From Candidatus Sulfotelmatobacter sp. (GTDB taxonomy: Bacteria; Acidobacteriota; Terriglobia; Terriglobales; Acidobacteriaceae), in NCBI GenBank assembly GCA_030041215.1, contig JASHOH010000093.1:1-35298 (forward strand): a DNA stretch of 35,298 nucleotides, written 5' to 3'. Positions 1-8,146 of the stretch are shown here, in pieces (position 1 is the first letter of the stretch; each line of letters starts with the position of its first letter). The notes under the pieces are model-generated. The model had not been told where the DNA came from. It saw only the letters and a program-made list of their open reading frames with translations, and searched no databases. A program made the position numbers and the translations under genes.

Positions 1-444
1 GGTCCAGAACGTTTTACGTATCAACCGGAAAGTAACAGCTATCGCTGTCCTGCGGGGCAGCAACTGAACTATGGTGGTCGTAACCTGCGGAACCGCACCT
101 ATGCCTACATCGGAACCCGCAAACGTTGCGGTGCCTGTGCGCTCAAAGCGCAATGTACCAGCGGAGCCTTCCGCTTTCTTGCCATTCACATGGATGAACC
201 TGCTCGGCAGCGCGCCCGCGAGTTGGCCAACACGCCAGAGTTCGGCAACGCACAGCGGCAACGAAAGAAGGTAGAAGCCCTCTTCGCGGAACTCAAGAAT
301 CAGATCGGGCTGCGTCGCTTGCGCCTGCGGAGATTGAAGTTCGTGCGGGAGCAGTTCTTCCTGGCAGCGGCAGCGCAGAATATCAAACGGTTAGTCCGCT
401 TCCTCAGCCAAGGCTCACCCTCCGTCTTGCCCGCGACCACTTAG
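1..444 (+). pseudogene. IS1182-family transposase, C-terminal part (cut by window edge)
   Basis: An open frame runs from base 1 to the stop at 444 (147 residues), so the N-terminus lies outside the window. The start carries the cysteine pattern RCPAGQQL...RCGACALKAQC, a zinc-binding-like segment typical of IS1182 transposases just before the last catalytic region. It is followed by the basic stretch KKVEALFAELKNQIGLRRLR, where the family's C-terminal DDE glutamate region lies (E in KVEALFAELK). The ending NIKRLVRFL also fits the family. Whether the complete gene is intact cannot be judged. The assignment rests on remembered family patterns; an IS5-superfamily relative is the alternative. Confidence 0.75.
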
Positions 445-510
445 TGGATCTTCTGGCAAACCAAAATCACCCGACGGCACCGCTCAGAGCGCAGCAGAGA
501 ACATCTTCGC

Positions 511-530
511 GACTGACTTTTTCAACAGAC
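511..530 (+). repeat. Probable terminal end of the IS1182-like element
   Basis: The motif GACTTTTTCAACAG lies at 515-528, about 70 bases after the transposase stop. IS1182-group elements commonly end in a GACTTTTTCAACAG-type inverted repeat, so this is probably the right end of the insertion. The left copy is outside the window and cannot be compared. Confidence 0.5.
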
Positions 531-573
531 ACGCCTGATTTCGTCAATTCGAGTGACCACGTCGGCGTTTGCT

Positions 574-2253
574 TCATTCCTGCTGTTTCTCAAGCTTCAT
601 CTCTATAGTTTTGTGATCGTTTTCAGAAAGCGTGATGGACTGCGTTTCTGATTTGTACCCCGAACTTGATACCACCGGCCTGGCTCTTATTGCGTACTCT
701 CCTGGAGCTATGCCGATCATTGAGAAATGGCCGAGCTGATCAGTCTTAGTGCGGTGGATGCGAAGATGGTTATAAGGCGTCAATGGATCAGGGACAAGTC
801 GAACCCGAGCGCCGGCCACCGGACCATCATCATCAGCGACCGAGCCTTCCAACTTTGCGCTATCGGAAGCAATGGTTACCTCAATTTTTCCGGCGGAGTT
901 TCCCTCCACTTGCAGTCCTTTTTCCAGAACATCATCGGGCCCACTCCGTGCCGATTTGATATATGTCTCTTGCTCGAGTCCCGCGACGTGAACCGCATAA
1001 TTGCCGTCATGAATCGCCTTGCATTCAAAGCTTCCGTCCTTCTTCACTTCGCAACGCCCGCCGGGTAATTCGTCTTCGTCAACAGACGTAAGGAACACTG
1101 TAGCGCTGTCTGGCAGTGGTGAGGCTGACCCATCCATCTTGAGCTTGCCTTGAACAGTAACGCCAGGCGTGAGGGTGACCGTGACGGCGTCGATATTGTC
1201 ACCGGTGACTTCAACCTTTTGCCGCGCCCGCGTTTCGTAAACCACGGTTCCTTGTTCCCTTAGATAAGCGAGGATGTAATAGGTGCCCTCCGGAATATTT
1301 CGAAGACGGAAACCCCCTTTTTCGTCGGTAGTGTCTTGGCGGTCAAAATCGGATTCCGTGCTCTCGGCTGGCTCTAGCCGTATGAGGGCATGGGCGGCTG
1401 GGCCGGCTGCGCCGATGACTCGCCCCGCAATTTCGACCGTCTTAACGCGGCGCATTGTAATGTCAGCCTGGAACTCTTCTCCAGCCTTCACAGAGATGGC
1501 CTGCGCCTGCGAAGCCTGACTGACACCTGGGAAGTACACGGAGCCGTACTCGCTGCCAAGTGCCTGTTTCACCCAGAAATCGTCGCCCATCGCGATGCGC
1601 CCACCGTGCGGAAACGAGGAGTCTGCGGTCCGGATAAAGTATTCTCCCGGCTTGAGGCTGAAGATACGATATTGGCCTCGGTCGTCAGATTCTGCGGATG
1701 CCACAGCCTCCATTTGCATTTTGTGCCGGTGAGACTCCTCCATATCTTCCATCTCTTCTTCACTGGGGCGACGCAGGGCAACGACTTCAACGCGCTGCAT
1801 TGGATCGCCCTCTTCATTGCTTACACGACCGGTGATTACGGCGGCTGCGACTAAGCGAAATAGGACGTCGCTAACGTTCTCACCGGATCTAAGAGCGAAG
1901 AGGGGGCCACTATCGTTCGCATCTGCCTTGTAGTCCTGCTCCACGAATCCCGTACGGGAAGCAGAAAATTCGTACTGGCCGGCAGGAATGCCTTTGAGGA
2001 TGAAATGGCCTTCGCTGTCGGATGAAGTGGCATACATCTGATTATGCGAGCGGGCGTGCTCGGGAATCAGTAAAACGCGAGCGGATTTCAATGGAAAGCC
2101 CTCAGCTGCCGTCACAACTCGACCGGACACCGTGCACGGGGCATCGTCTGGCCGTTTGCTCCCCGGAGGAGCAGAACTTTGTGCGAGCAAATTTGCGGTG
2201 GTTGCGAGGACAGCCGGGATGAAGAAAAAGCAGCAGCGCATCCGGAACCTCAT
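574..2253 (-). CDS. Secreted protein with tandem carboxypeptidase-regulatory-like (CarboxypepD_reg/SdrD-B-type) domains
   Basis: This is a 559-residue protein with an N-terminal signal peptide (basic MRFRMR, hydrophobic core, cleavage near LLAQ-SS). The rest is a string of about five prealbumin-like beta-sandwich repeats. Each opens with a G-x-V motif (VSGRVVTAAEG, ITGRVSNEEGD, IAGRVIGAAG, VQGKLKMDG, LEGSVADDDG) and closes with a G-x-(F/Y)-x-(F/L)...P-G-x-Y signature (GHFILKGIPAGQYEF, GQYRIFSLKPGEYFI, GGFRLRNIPEGTYYI, GHFSMIGIAPGEYAI). There is no TonB plug or barrel and no catalytic motif, so an extracytoplasmic structural or carbohydrate/peptide-binding role is only inferred. Such proteins are abundant in Acidobacteriota. 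It is apparently intact, and the ATG at 2253 fits the signal peptide directly. No co-transcribed neighbour is evident. Confidence 0.8.
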   Translation of the reverse strand: MRFRMRCCFFFIPAVLATTANLLAQSSAPPGSKRPDDAPCTVSGRVVTAAEGFPLKSARVLLIPEHARSHNQMYATSSDSEGHFILKGIPAGQYEFSASRTGFVEQDYKADANDSGPLFALRSGENVSDVLFRLVAAAVITGRVSNEEGDPMQRVEVVALRRPSEEEMEDMEESHRHKMQMEAVASAESDDRGQYRIFSLKPGEYFIRTADSSFPHGGRIAMGDDFWVKQALGSEYGSVYFPGVSQASQAQAISVKAGEEFQADITMRRVKTVEIAGRVIGAAGPAAHALIRLEPAESTESDFDRQDTTDEKGGFRLRNIPEGTYYILAYLREQGTVVYETRARQKVEVTGDNIDAVTVTLTPGVTVQGKLKMDGSASPLPDSATVFLTSVDEDELPGGRCEVKKDGSFECKAIHDGNYAVHVAGLEQETYIKSARSGPDDVLEKGLQVEGNSAGKIEVTIASDSAKLEGSVADDDGPVAGARVRLVPDPLTPYNHLRIHRTKTDQLGHFSMIGIAPGEYAIRARPVVSSSGYKSETQSITLSENDHKTIEMKLEKQQE

Positions 2254-2557
2254 GATGCTGGAAACGCGTGGCGATACTCAGGCAAAAATTATAACTCGGC
2301 TGAAGCGCTTATAGGATGTTGCGCCACTGCGGTTAGTGGATTGTTGTAACATCCCCATTACACTCGTTGACCGGCACGATGGGTGTAATCGGTATGTTTC
2401 CAGACTTCCTGTTCGGTAAACCCAATCCAAGCAGACGTGATGCTTGGCGACCTTTGTGGCGCTGGCTGCCGGTGCCACATTTGCGGTTAGGCGTTTGAGG
2501 TGTTCGGCGGGAAGATAGTTCCCCAAAAGGTTTCCGCCCGTTCGTCGGGTGGATCGA

Positions 2558-2693
2558 ATGCAACGCAACTTCGAGCCAATGCGAAAGCAGGTGGAGGCTT
2601 GGCAGGGGAGCGAACTCCACCGACGTCACCAAGGTGGTCATCTACGAGGCCTTCGTGGAAGGCAAACTCGATGCTCCGAAACATCTTGCGCAG
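2558..2693 (+). pseudogene. Decayed DUF932-like protein fragment
   Basis: The plus strand holds two consecutive reading-frame pieces: one ending in RKQVEAWQGSEL and, after a frame change near 2616, TDVTKVVIYEAFVEG and KLDAPKHLAQ. Together they resemble, from memory, a stretch of DUF932-type phage/plasmid proteins (a 'V-I-Y-x-A-F-V-x-G-x-L-x-x-P-x-H-L-A' region). The sequence then runs into an unrelated antisense TonB-receptor fragment at about 2770. It is clearly not a functional gene. The family assignment is tentative. Confidence 0.35.
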
Positions 2694-2769
2694 GGGGCCT
2701 CCGGCCGAGACTCCAAACGTGTTGCGGGAGTACGAATCTTTGGGTGCGACTTGCCCTGCCGCATTGGTG

Positions 2770-2953
2770 ATTCATCGGTCGCACTGCTGCGTGCGAGGTT
2801 AGTCGCCACGTTGCGGGCGGTGACTTTCACGTCAGGCACAACCGCCGCAGTGGTGTCTGTCACGGTGCCGGTGATGGCCGCGCTTTGGGCCGCCGTAAGC
2901 CGGGACAGGCAGAAAAGCGGGAGAAGAAGAGCCAAAGCAGAAAAACGTCGCAT
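2770..2953 (-). pseudogene. N-terminal fragment of an Oar-like TonB-dependent receptor
   Basis: From the ATG at 2953 the minus strand encodes a signal peptide (MRRFSALALLLPLFCLSRL, then TAAQ) and the opening of a carboxypeptidase-regulatory domain (ITGTVTDTTAAVVPDV...VTARNVATNLARSSATDE). This is the standard beginning of acidobacterial Oar-like receptors of about 1100 residues. Recognisable sequence stops at about 2770, and the remaining frame to 2642 is unrelated. More than 90% of the expected protein, including plug and barrel, is missing. It is a truncated relic abutting the DUF932-like fragment. Confidence 0.65.
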
Positions 2954-3040
2954 CGTGAGACCTCCCTCTGGCACGAGCGTCGTGGCCATAAGAGTCGGCA
3001 GCGCAAGAAAGCCGACCCCACGGGATATCGGTAAGAAGAA

Positions 3041-3091
3041 ATGACGCTACCATCGCGCACCAAACTTGGCCCCTATGAAATCCAATCCCCA
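3041..3091 (+). pseudogene. Start of a serine/threonine protein kinase gene (17-codon remnant)
   Basis: After an AAGAAGAA purine run, the ATG at 3041 encodes MTLPSRTKLGPYEIQSP. This closely matches the customary N-terminus of acidobacterial PknB-type kinases (roughly M-x-L-x-x-G-T-x-L-G-P-Y-E-I), immediately before the Gly-rich loop. The glycine loop does not follow: the frame continues as unrelated PVTYAVASG. The remnant lies head-to-head with the TonB-receptor relic, as if the gene had been cut just inside its start. Recognition is from the motif only. Confidence 0.5.
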
Positions 3092-3128
3092 CCTGTCACA
3101 TACGCTGTGGCATCCGGCGTTTTTCTGG

Positions 3129-4553
3129 TCATTTTGAACCAGGAACGTGCTTTGTCAGTCGCTTCGCGATAAATTCCTGGAACAGCCCCTGTGCCGCGCG
3201 ACCCGCGATGCCAAGCGCGGCGTTGGTGAAGACCAGACTCGCTCCTCGATCCGCAGGAGGATAATATGCGTTGGAAAGAGCCGCCGAGCATAGATCGCCG
3301 AGGAGATACGAATAGTTAGGCATTGTCTTGCCGCTATCGCTGCGAGCGACAAAGGCATTGCTCAGAGCATGATAGAAACGCGATTTCGTCGTCCCGGTTC
3401 CCTGGTAGAAGTAACGCGGGTCCTGGTGAAGGAGAGAGGCGAAAACATAATGACTCAGTAAATCACTGGAGCGCCCGTTGGCGAACAATGCTCCCCAGCG
3501 TTTGCCGTAACCCGCAACTCCTTGTCTGTAGCCGGGATGTGCGTTGGTGGCTTGCTGAATGCCGGCGCCTAAGCTGACGCCTAAGAAGGACGTCCAGTCA
3601 AACGTGTCGTGGGCAGCCATTGAAAACTTCTGCTTGGAAGTGAGAGGCGCTGCATCAGGAACATAGCTGACGTAAAAGTTGGGGAAAACGCCGAAGACCC
3701 GCTGCTTCTCTTCCGCCTTGATTTGCTCAGCTGCAATCACTTCGGGGGGACGGACCACAATCGATGTAGTCGAACTTTCAACCGAGAGTAGGATCTCAGG
3801 AACTAAGTAGACCTGTTGTGAGGCCAGGGCGAACTCCTTCGTCGTGAATGGAGCAAATCCAACGGCCTCCACTGTCACCAAATAGGAGCCAGCGGGAACC
3901 CTGCTGAAGGTAAACTCACCATTCGCGTCCGATCTGATTGTCTGCAATCGGCGTCCATCCCTCAGCGTAAGCTCGACCTGCGCGTTCGGGATCACCGCTC
4001 CCGTTGCATCTCGTACCATGCCAGAGACGCTCGCTGTTCCTTCCCCATTACCAGTGCTCTCGCTATTCTGCATTGGGTCTTCATGCTGAGGCAGCGGGGT
4101 ATCCGGAAGAGAATTGTCAGGCGTTGAAGGGCGCGCCATCTGTTCTTGCGCAACTCCGGCACCGGGAAGCAACAAGAGAAAGACCAAAGTGCAGACGCAA
4201 ACGGCGCGCATTCTTTTAGGGTTGGCTACGCCCAATAGAGTCAGTTTGTGTTGAGCTGCCTGGGCATCTACTTTGTCTCCTGGAGAACGTTGATGATTTC
4301 GCGAGCAGCGGAACTTTGGCGTGAGCCCACAATCTGCTGAAAGGCCGTTCGCCTTCACGCAGTCTTCAAGACCAGCAACGAAGCATTGCTCTGCCATCTC
4401 CTGATCACGTGTGAGCAGGAAGGCAAGCTGGTGGAGGCCGTCCAGATTCTCGTCAAGAAAACAGCAAAAGTCCTCAGTAGTCGCGAATTGATTTATTTCC
4501 TGGAGGCGAACGAGATCTTCATTCAATCCCTGGGGCATAATCACGGTCTTCAT
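3129..4553 (-). CDS. Carboxypeptidase-regulatory-domain secreted protein, in frame with an upstream sigma-like fragment
   Basis: The 474-residue frame has two unlike parts. Residues 1 to about 70 resemble a sigma-factor-like acidobacterial protein (HQLAFLLTRDQEMAEQCFVA, GLEDCVK). From Met115 (position 4211) a new protein begins with a signal peptide (MRAVCVCTLVFLLLLPGAG), a low-complexity linker, one carboxypeptidase-regulatory domain (SVSGMVRDATGAVIPNAQVE ... GEFTFSRVPAGSYLVTVEA), and a C-terminal domain of about 190 residues rich in aromatics, Gly and Ala (FDWTSFLGVSLGAGIQQ, HYVFASLLHQDPRYFYQG). That domain recurs in Acidobacteriota but I know no function for it. The internal signal peptide suggests the true secreted product is 3129..4211 (360 aa) and that residues 1-114 are a relic or chimera. 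No stop separates them, so a fusion remains possible. Confidence 0.7.
   Translation of the reverse strand: MKTVIMPQGLNEDLVRLQEINQFATTEDFCCFLDENLDGLHQLAFLLTRDQEMAEQCFVAGLEDCVKANGLSADCGLTPKFRCSRNHQRSPGDKVDAQAAQHKLTLLGVANPKRMRAVCVCTLVFLLLLPGAGVAQEQMARPSTPDNSLPDTPLPQHEDPMQNSESTGNGEGTASVSGMVRDATGAVIPNAQVELTLRDGRRLQTIRSDANGEFTFSRVPAGSYLVTVEAVGFAPFTTKEFALASQQVYLVPEILLSVESSTTSIVVRPPEVIAAEQIKAEEKQRVFGVFPNFYVSYVPDAAPLTSKQKFSMAAHDTFDWTSFLGVSLGAGIQQATNAHPGYRQGVAGYGKRWGALFANGRSSDLLSHYVFASLLHQDPRYFYQGTGTTKSRFYHALSNAFVARSDSGKTMPNYSYLLGDLCSAALSNAYYPPADRGASLVFTNAALGIAGRAAQGLFQEFIAKRLTKHVPGSK
4320..4553 (-). other. Sigma-like protein N-terminal fragment
   Basis: This is the first ~75 codons of the fused frame (MKTVIMPQGL ... 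LTRDQEMAEQCFVAGLEDCV). They match the start of a widespread acidobacterial protein of about 200 residues whose 'LLTxDxExAExCFVAGLEDC' segment resembles region 2 of ECF sigma factors. The expected continuation (K-E-W-A-x-S-W-A-K-R and beyond) is absent, replaced by LSADCGLTPK. The fragment is therefore C-terminally truncated and probably non-functional unless translated as part of the fusion. Confidence 0.45.
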
Positions 4554-4656
4554 TGCTTTGTTCGTTGGTTCGGCTCCGATATCGGAGGTTCGTTAGAAGG
4601 AAAGAGATTGCTACTCACTTTCCCTCTGATGCCGGCGCAACCGCCGTCGCGATGAC

Positions 4657-4674
4657 GATGAACAAGTTGTCATC
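4657..4674. promoter_or_regulatory. 18-bp near-palindrome, copy B (GATGAACAAGTTGTCATC)
   Basis: This 18-bp imperfect palindrome (half-sites GATGACAA / TTGTTCATC on the minus strand) lies about 104 bp upstream of the 4553 start. Near-identical copies lie at 7480-7497 and 11899-11916, each 90-120 bp upstream of a gene with a carboxypeptidase-regulatory domain. An operator for a dimeric regulator is the simplest reading; the regulator is unknown. Confidence 0.5.
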
Positions 4675-4785
4675 TTCCCGACAGGCACGGTTCATTTTTC
4701 AAGAGAGCGAGTCGTGCAGCATCAAGCCAGCTGCCTAAAGCGGAGCCGAACGGATGCGTTGGCGAGGAACGCCATGACGTTGGAA

Positions 4786-7362
4786 TTAGAAGAGCACGTC
4801 AAAGTCAAGCACGAAGCGCCGATCATAGTTCCCAAAGAAGGCGCCATACTGTGGATCAGCGATGTTCGAGTGCACTTCGAGCGGGTTGAAATGGTTAGTT
4901 AGATTCGTGACCGTACCGGACAGCCGCACCGCGTGTTTTTTATCTACTTGGAAGTCCTTCGAAACTCGCAAACTCAGGGAGAAGTAATTTGGGAAACGAT
5001 ACTGTGGTCCACTGGTTGCGCCCACATACTGCTGGAACACGTCGATGGGCTGATAAGGGAAACCGCTGCGGAGTTCCACATGCGGAACAACTAGAATCTT
5101 GTGCGGAAGAGCGTAAGAACCCCACAACAAGAAGCGATTGGGTATTTCGCTGGGCAAACGTGCCGTCAAACTCCCGCGCACCACGGGAAATGGGGTGTTC
5201 CCGAGGTACGAACTGGCGGCGTTGATGTCCCCATACGCGTACTGCCGAACGTAGGAAAAGAAGAACTGGCGATTGGAAGCCGCGCCAATTCGCGCCGTGA
5301 ATTCCGTCTGTCGCGTTTGTGCTGATCCCGACGCTCCGAGCACAAACGCATGCTGCTTCTGCATGACTTCCGGCTGTAACGTTAGCATGTCCTGTTCGTG
5401 GCTTTGAAGGTACTTCACACGAAGGAGCAGAAAACGGTTGACCGTGCGCTCCAACGCCACATTCCACGCAATGCTGTAAGGGGCGAAATTGCCGCTCTTC
5501 TGGGAACGCACTACAAAGGGAAAGGTCGATTTTGCTTGTTCTGCCGTGAGGTTCATATATTCAGCTGGTGGTCCCACCGGAACGCCAGATGAGTTATATG
5601 TTGTGATCGTCTGTTGTGGATAGGTGTTGAAGGCGTACGTATCGAGCGGGACGGCATCGTAAAAGACGCCAACGCCACCGCGGACCACTGTCCTGCCTTC
5701 ATCAGGAGTCCACACGAAACCCGTGCGTGGAGCCGCTCTGGTGGTATAGGTGATCGTCTGCGATTCAACACGAAGGCCGAAATCGAACGCCAAGTGAGAA
5801 TTCAGCGCCCAATGGTCCTCGATAAAAGCGGCCGGCTCTGTATCGGCAACGTCAAACGTTCCTGCTCCAGAGAAGTCGATACTTTGCAGGAGATGTCCAT
5901 TAGCATCCTGAATAAGAACGGGATGGGCGTAGAACCTTCCCACGTTTTCGCTGTGTCCCAGCACGGAGCCGAACTGAAAAGTGTGATCACCAGCAAAATG
6001 GAACGTGCGCGTGGCCCATTGTTCAATCCACTCAAAACGATTCGCTCGGCGCGATTCCCGACCGAAGTAGTTGCCAACATTCCCGGTAGGTGTCAGCACC
6101 ATGTCGGCTGTCCCCTGCGCCGTCGTGGCGCTGCTTACGATGCGGTTCGCGATCGTGCTTTGCAACATGCCGCCGGCAACCGCCAACCGATCCGTGAGGG
6201 CGCTCGTCGTTTCGTGGAAATCCAGGTTCGGCGTGACCGGCTGTGGGTTGAAAAAGTCCAGTCCGGCAAATTGCAGAGAATGCGGAGCGAAATGGAAGCT
6301 CCCGGTAAGCGTCTGGGTTGGAGAAAGGATCGCGTCGAATTGCGTGAAAGAGTTGATCGCTTTCGAAGTAGAAAGGCTCTGGGCAAAAGGCAGGGTAATA
6401 ACTTCCTGCTTGTTCAGGAGGTACTCCAGACCCTCGAGAAAATACAAACGATTGGAGATAATGGGACCGCTCGCATTGAAGCGTGGCGAAGCGTCGCGCA
6501 CTCCCATCAAGTGAGCGGTGCGAATAAAAAAGTCGGGGAATGGGTCGTTCAGGTTATAGGACCACTTGTCGCCGCCTCGACGTGTTTCGGCAGCAACCAC
6601 ACCTGCGGTGAACCGTCCGTATTCGGCTAGGTACGGCGTCTCGGAGACCTCGATGGCCCGCACGCTGTCGATTGGAACACTAAGCCCAAAATTGCCGGTC
6701 GCTGGGTCGCTCACATCCACAGAGTTGACCAGCAGCGCGCTATGGTCTTCGCCAAGTCCCGCGATGCGCACGCTGCCGTCCGGGGCACGGACAATTCCCG
6801 GTATCAGCGGCAGCGCATCCGCCAGAGTTGCCGGGCGTAATGGACTATCGTTGGCTTTTGCAGGGGCGAGGGTAGAGGGACCACTTGAGGTATCTGCGAC
6901 CGGGTTCGTTACCTCCCCTTTAACCTCGATGTTCTGCTGGCTCAAGACCGCGCTCGTCAGCACGACATCGATTTCCGGAACAGCAGTGCCTTTGCTTATC
7001 TCCAAAGTGGTCTGGCCGGGCAGATAGCCTTTCTTGTGAATGTTTAGCGAATAGGCACCGGTATTGTTAACGGTGAAATTCGTTTTTCCAGACGCGTCCG
7101 TCGTGGCACTGGTTACCAGCACCTCGCCTAGCCGGATCTCGATGACGGTGCCAGGAACTGGTTGGTTCTTTTCGTCGACTACGGAGATGTTAACGATATA
7201 GGTCTGTGGCATGCCCTCGGCAAACGCATCCGGTATCGCAGCTGCAGCCAGAGCACCCAGGACCAGCAGAATAATTGATCCTCGGAGGAGGACTAGCAGT
7301 GTCGAATGTCTTGCACGCTCGACAATTGCCCTTTTTCTCACTCTTTTAAGATTCGACCTCAT
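4786..7362 (-). CDS. TonB-dependent outer-membrane receptor with N-terminal carboxypeptidase-regulatory domain
   Basis: This is an 858-residue outer-membrane protein. An extended basic N-region and a hydrophobic segment (about 22-48, GSIILLVLGALAAAAIP...AFAEG) form the signal. Residues 55-140 are a carboxypeptidase-regulatory/Big-like domain (IVNISVVDEKNQPVPGTVIE ... GAYSLNIHKKGYLPG). A plug-like region spans about 170-265 (ATLADALPLIPGIVRAPDGS, VRIAGLGEDHSALLVNSVDV, EVSETPYLAEYGRFTAGVV). The rest is beta-barrel, ending in RRFVLDFDVLF with the terminal Phe expected for barrel insertion. It is shorter than Oar-type receptors and has no obvious TonB box. Substrate is unknown. An 18-bp palindrome lies 118 bp upstream. 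The gene is apparently intact. Confidence 0.8.
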   Translation of the reverse strand: MRSNLKRVRKRAIVERARHSTLLVLLRGSIILLVLGALAAAAIPDAFAEGMPQTYIVNISVVDEKNQPVPGTVIEIRLGEVLVTSATTDASGKTNFTVNNTGAYSLNIHKKGYLPGQTTLEISKGTAVPEIDVVLTSAVLSQQNIEVKGEVTNPVADTSSGPSTLAPAKANDSPLRPATLADALPLIPGIVRAPDGSVRIAGLGEDHSALLVNSVDVSDPATGNFGLSVPIDSVRAIEVSETPYLAEYGRFTAGVVAAETRRGGDKWSYNLNDPFPDFFIRTAHLMGVRDASPRFNASGPIISNRLYFLEGLEYLLNKQEVITLPFAQSLSTSKAINSFTQFDAILSPTQTLTGSFHFAPHSLQFAGLDFFNPQPVTPNLDFHETTSALTDRLAVAGGMLQSTIANRIVSSATTAQGTADMVLTPTGNVGNYFGRESRRANRFEWIEQWATRTFHFAGDHTFQFGSVLGHSENVGRFYAHPVLIQDANGHLLQSIDFSGAGTFDVADTEPAAFIEDHWALNSHLAFDFGLRVESQTITYTTRAAPRTGFVWTPDEGRTVVRGGVGVFYDAVPLDTYAFNTYPQQTITTYNSSGVPVGPPAEYMNLTAEQAKSTFPFVVRSQKSGNFAPYSIAWNVALERTVNRFLLLRVKYLQSHEQDMLTLQPEVMQKQHAFVLGASGSAQTRQTEFTARIGAASNRQFFFSYVRQYAYGDINAASSYLGNTPFPVVRGSLTARLPSEIPNRFLLWGSYALPHKILVVPHVELRSGFPYQPIDVFQQYVGATSGPQYRFPNYFSLSLRVSKDFQVDKKHAVRLSGTVTNLTNHFNPLEVHSNIADPQYGAFFGNYDRRFVLDFDVLF

Positions 7363-7479
7363 CTTACAGCTGAAACGGCTTTGAGCACCCTATAAGCAAG
7401 CCGATTCCGGAAGGAAAGACAGCATCAATAGTATGAGGGTGTCGATTCGGTTGATGCAGTTTGAAGCGTCGCGGTGAAA

Positions 7480-7497
7480 GATGAACAAATTGTCATC
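7480..7497. promoter_or_regulatory. 18-bp near-palindrome, copy A (GATGAACAAATTGTCATC)
   Basis: Second copy of the palindrome, 118 bp upstream of the 858-aa receptor on the minus strand and 96 bp upstream of the cytochrome c remnant on the plus strand, so it could serve either. Read on the minus strand it extends to GGATGACAATTTGTTCATCT, sharing flanking bases with the copy at 11899. Confidence 0.5.
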
Positions 7498-7592
7498 CGC
7501 TCGCCATGCCGAGCTCATTTTTGAACTGATAACCTTCGCCAATGCCTCTTGGCTGTTGCATCGACTTCTGGTCACACAAGAAGGAAGGACAA

Positions 7593-8100
7593 ATGATAAA
7601 AGGCATCGCCATCGGTTTTGTCCTCGGCATAGCAGCGTTTGCCGGCAGCTTGTTCTGTTATTTTGCTGCCGGCATGGCACCAGTAACAACTGCTAATCCG
7701 CCGATACCGTTTGAGAAGAAGCTGGCAAATATGGCCTTGGACGCGCACATTGAGAAGCAACTCACAGTCCAATCTCCCGTGTCTCCCGATGAGGGTACTT
7801 TTCTTGCCGGCGTTAGCGTGTACAAACAGCACTGTGCCATTTGCCATGGGCTTCCAGGACGAATGCCCTCAGACTACGCAACAACCATGTATCCCAACGC
7901 CAACGGCATCCGCTTGTCCGGAATGCCCGCCTTCAGGACCCAGGCTGAACGACACGCAGTTTTGGCAGGTCAGTCAATTGGTTGCCCACGCGAATGAGAT
8001 TTCTGAATCTGTGAAGAGCATCCTGGCGTCAGATACGCCCAGTGCATCTTTGGCACCTGCATCGACCTCGGCACCGACCACCAAGTCGGCTGCGAAATGA
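7593..8100 (+). pseudogene. c-type cytochrome, internally deleted and frameshifted
   Basis: The ATG at 7593 follows a good AAGGAAGGA site. The product starts with an uncleaved-type membrane anchor (MIKGIAIGFVLGIAAFAG...) and carries the haem motif CAICHG at residues 81-86 and a likely distal Met ligand in GIRLSGMPAF. The segment normally found between the haem region and GMPAF (about 25 residues) is missing. The frame then shifts near 7935-7955: the first frame stops at 7997, whereas the family's ending (RLNDTQFWQVSQLVAHANEI ... VKSILAS) continues in the +1 frame to 8100. A single-domain membrane-anchored monohaem cytochrome is implied, but it is probably not functional. It converges on the histidine kinase gene. 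Confidence 0.7.
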
Positions 8101-8146
8101 CGCGGGGAATTTGGAAACGTTACTGCGGCTGATTGACATTTCGTCG

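Noticed and set aside
2278-2557. Overlapping minus-strand frames of 96, 102 and 65 codons
   Set aside because: They are mutually overlapping, lack signals and motifs, and sit in a region already showing gene debris on the plus strand.
5614-6630. Long plus-strand open frame of 338 codons
   Set aside because: It lies entirely antisense to the 858-aa TonB-dependent receptor, which has a clear signal peptide, plug and barrel ending. The antisense frame shows no domain pattern.
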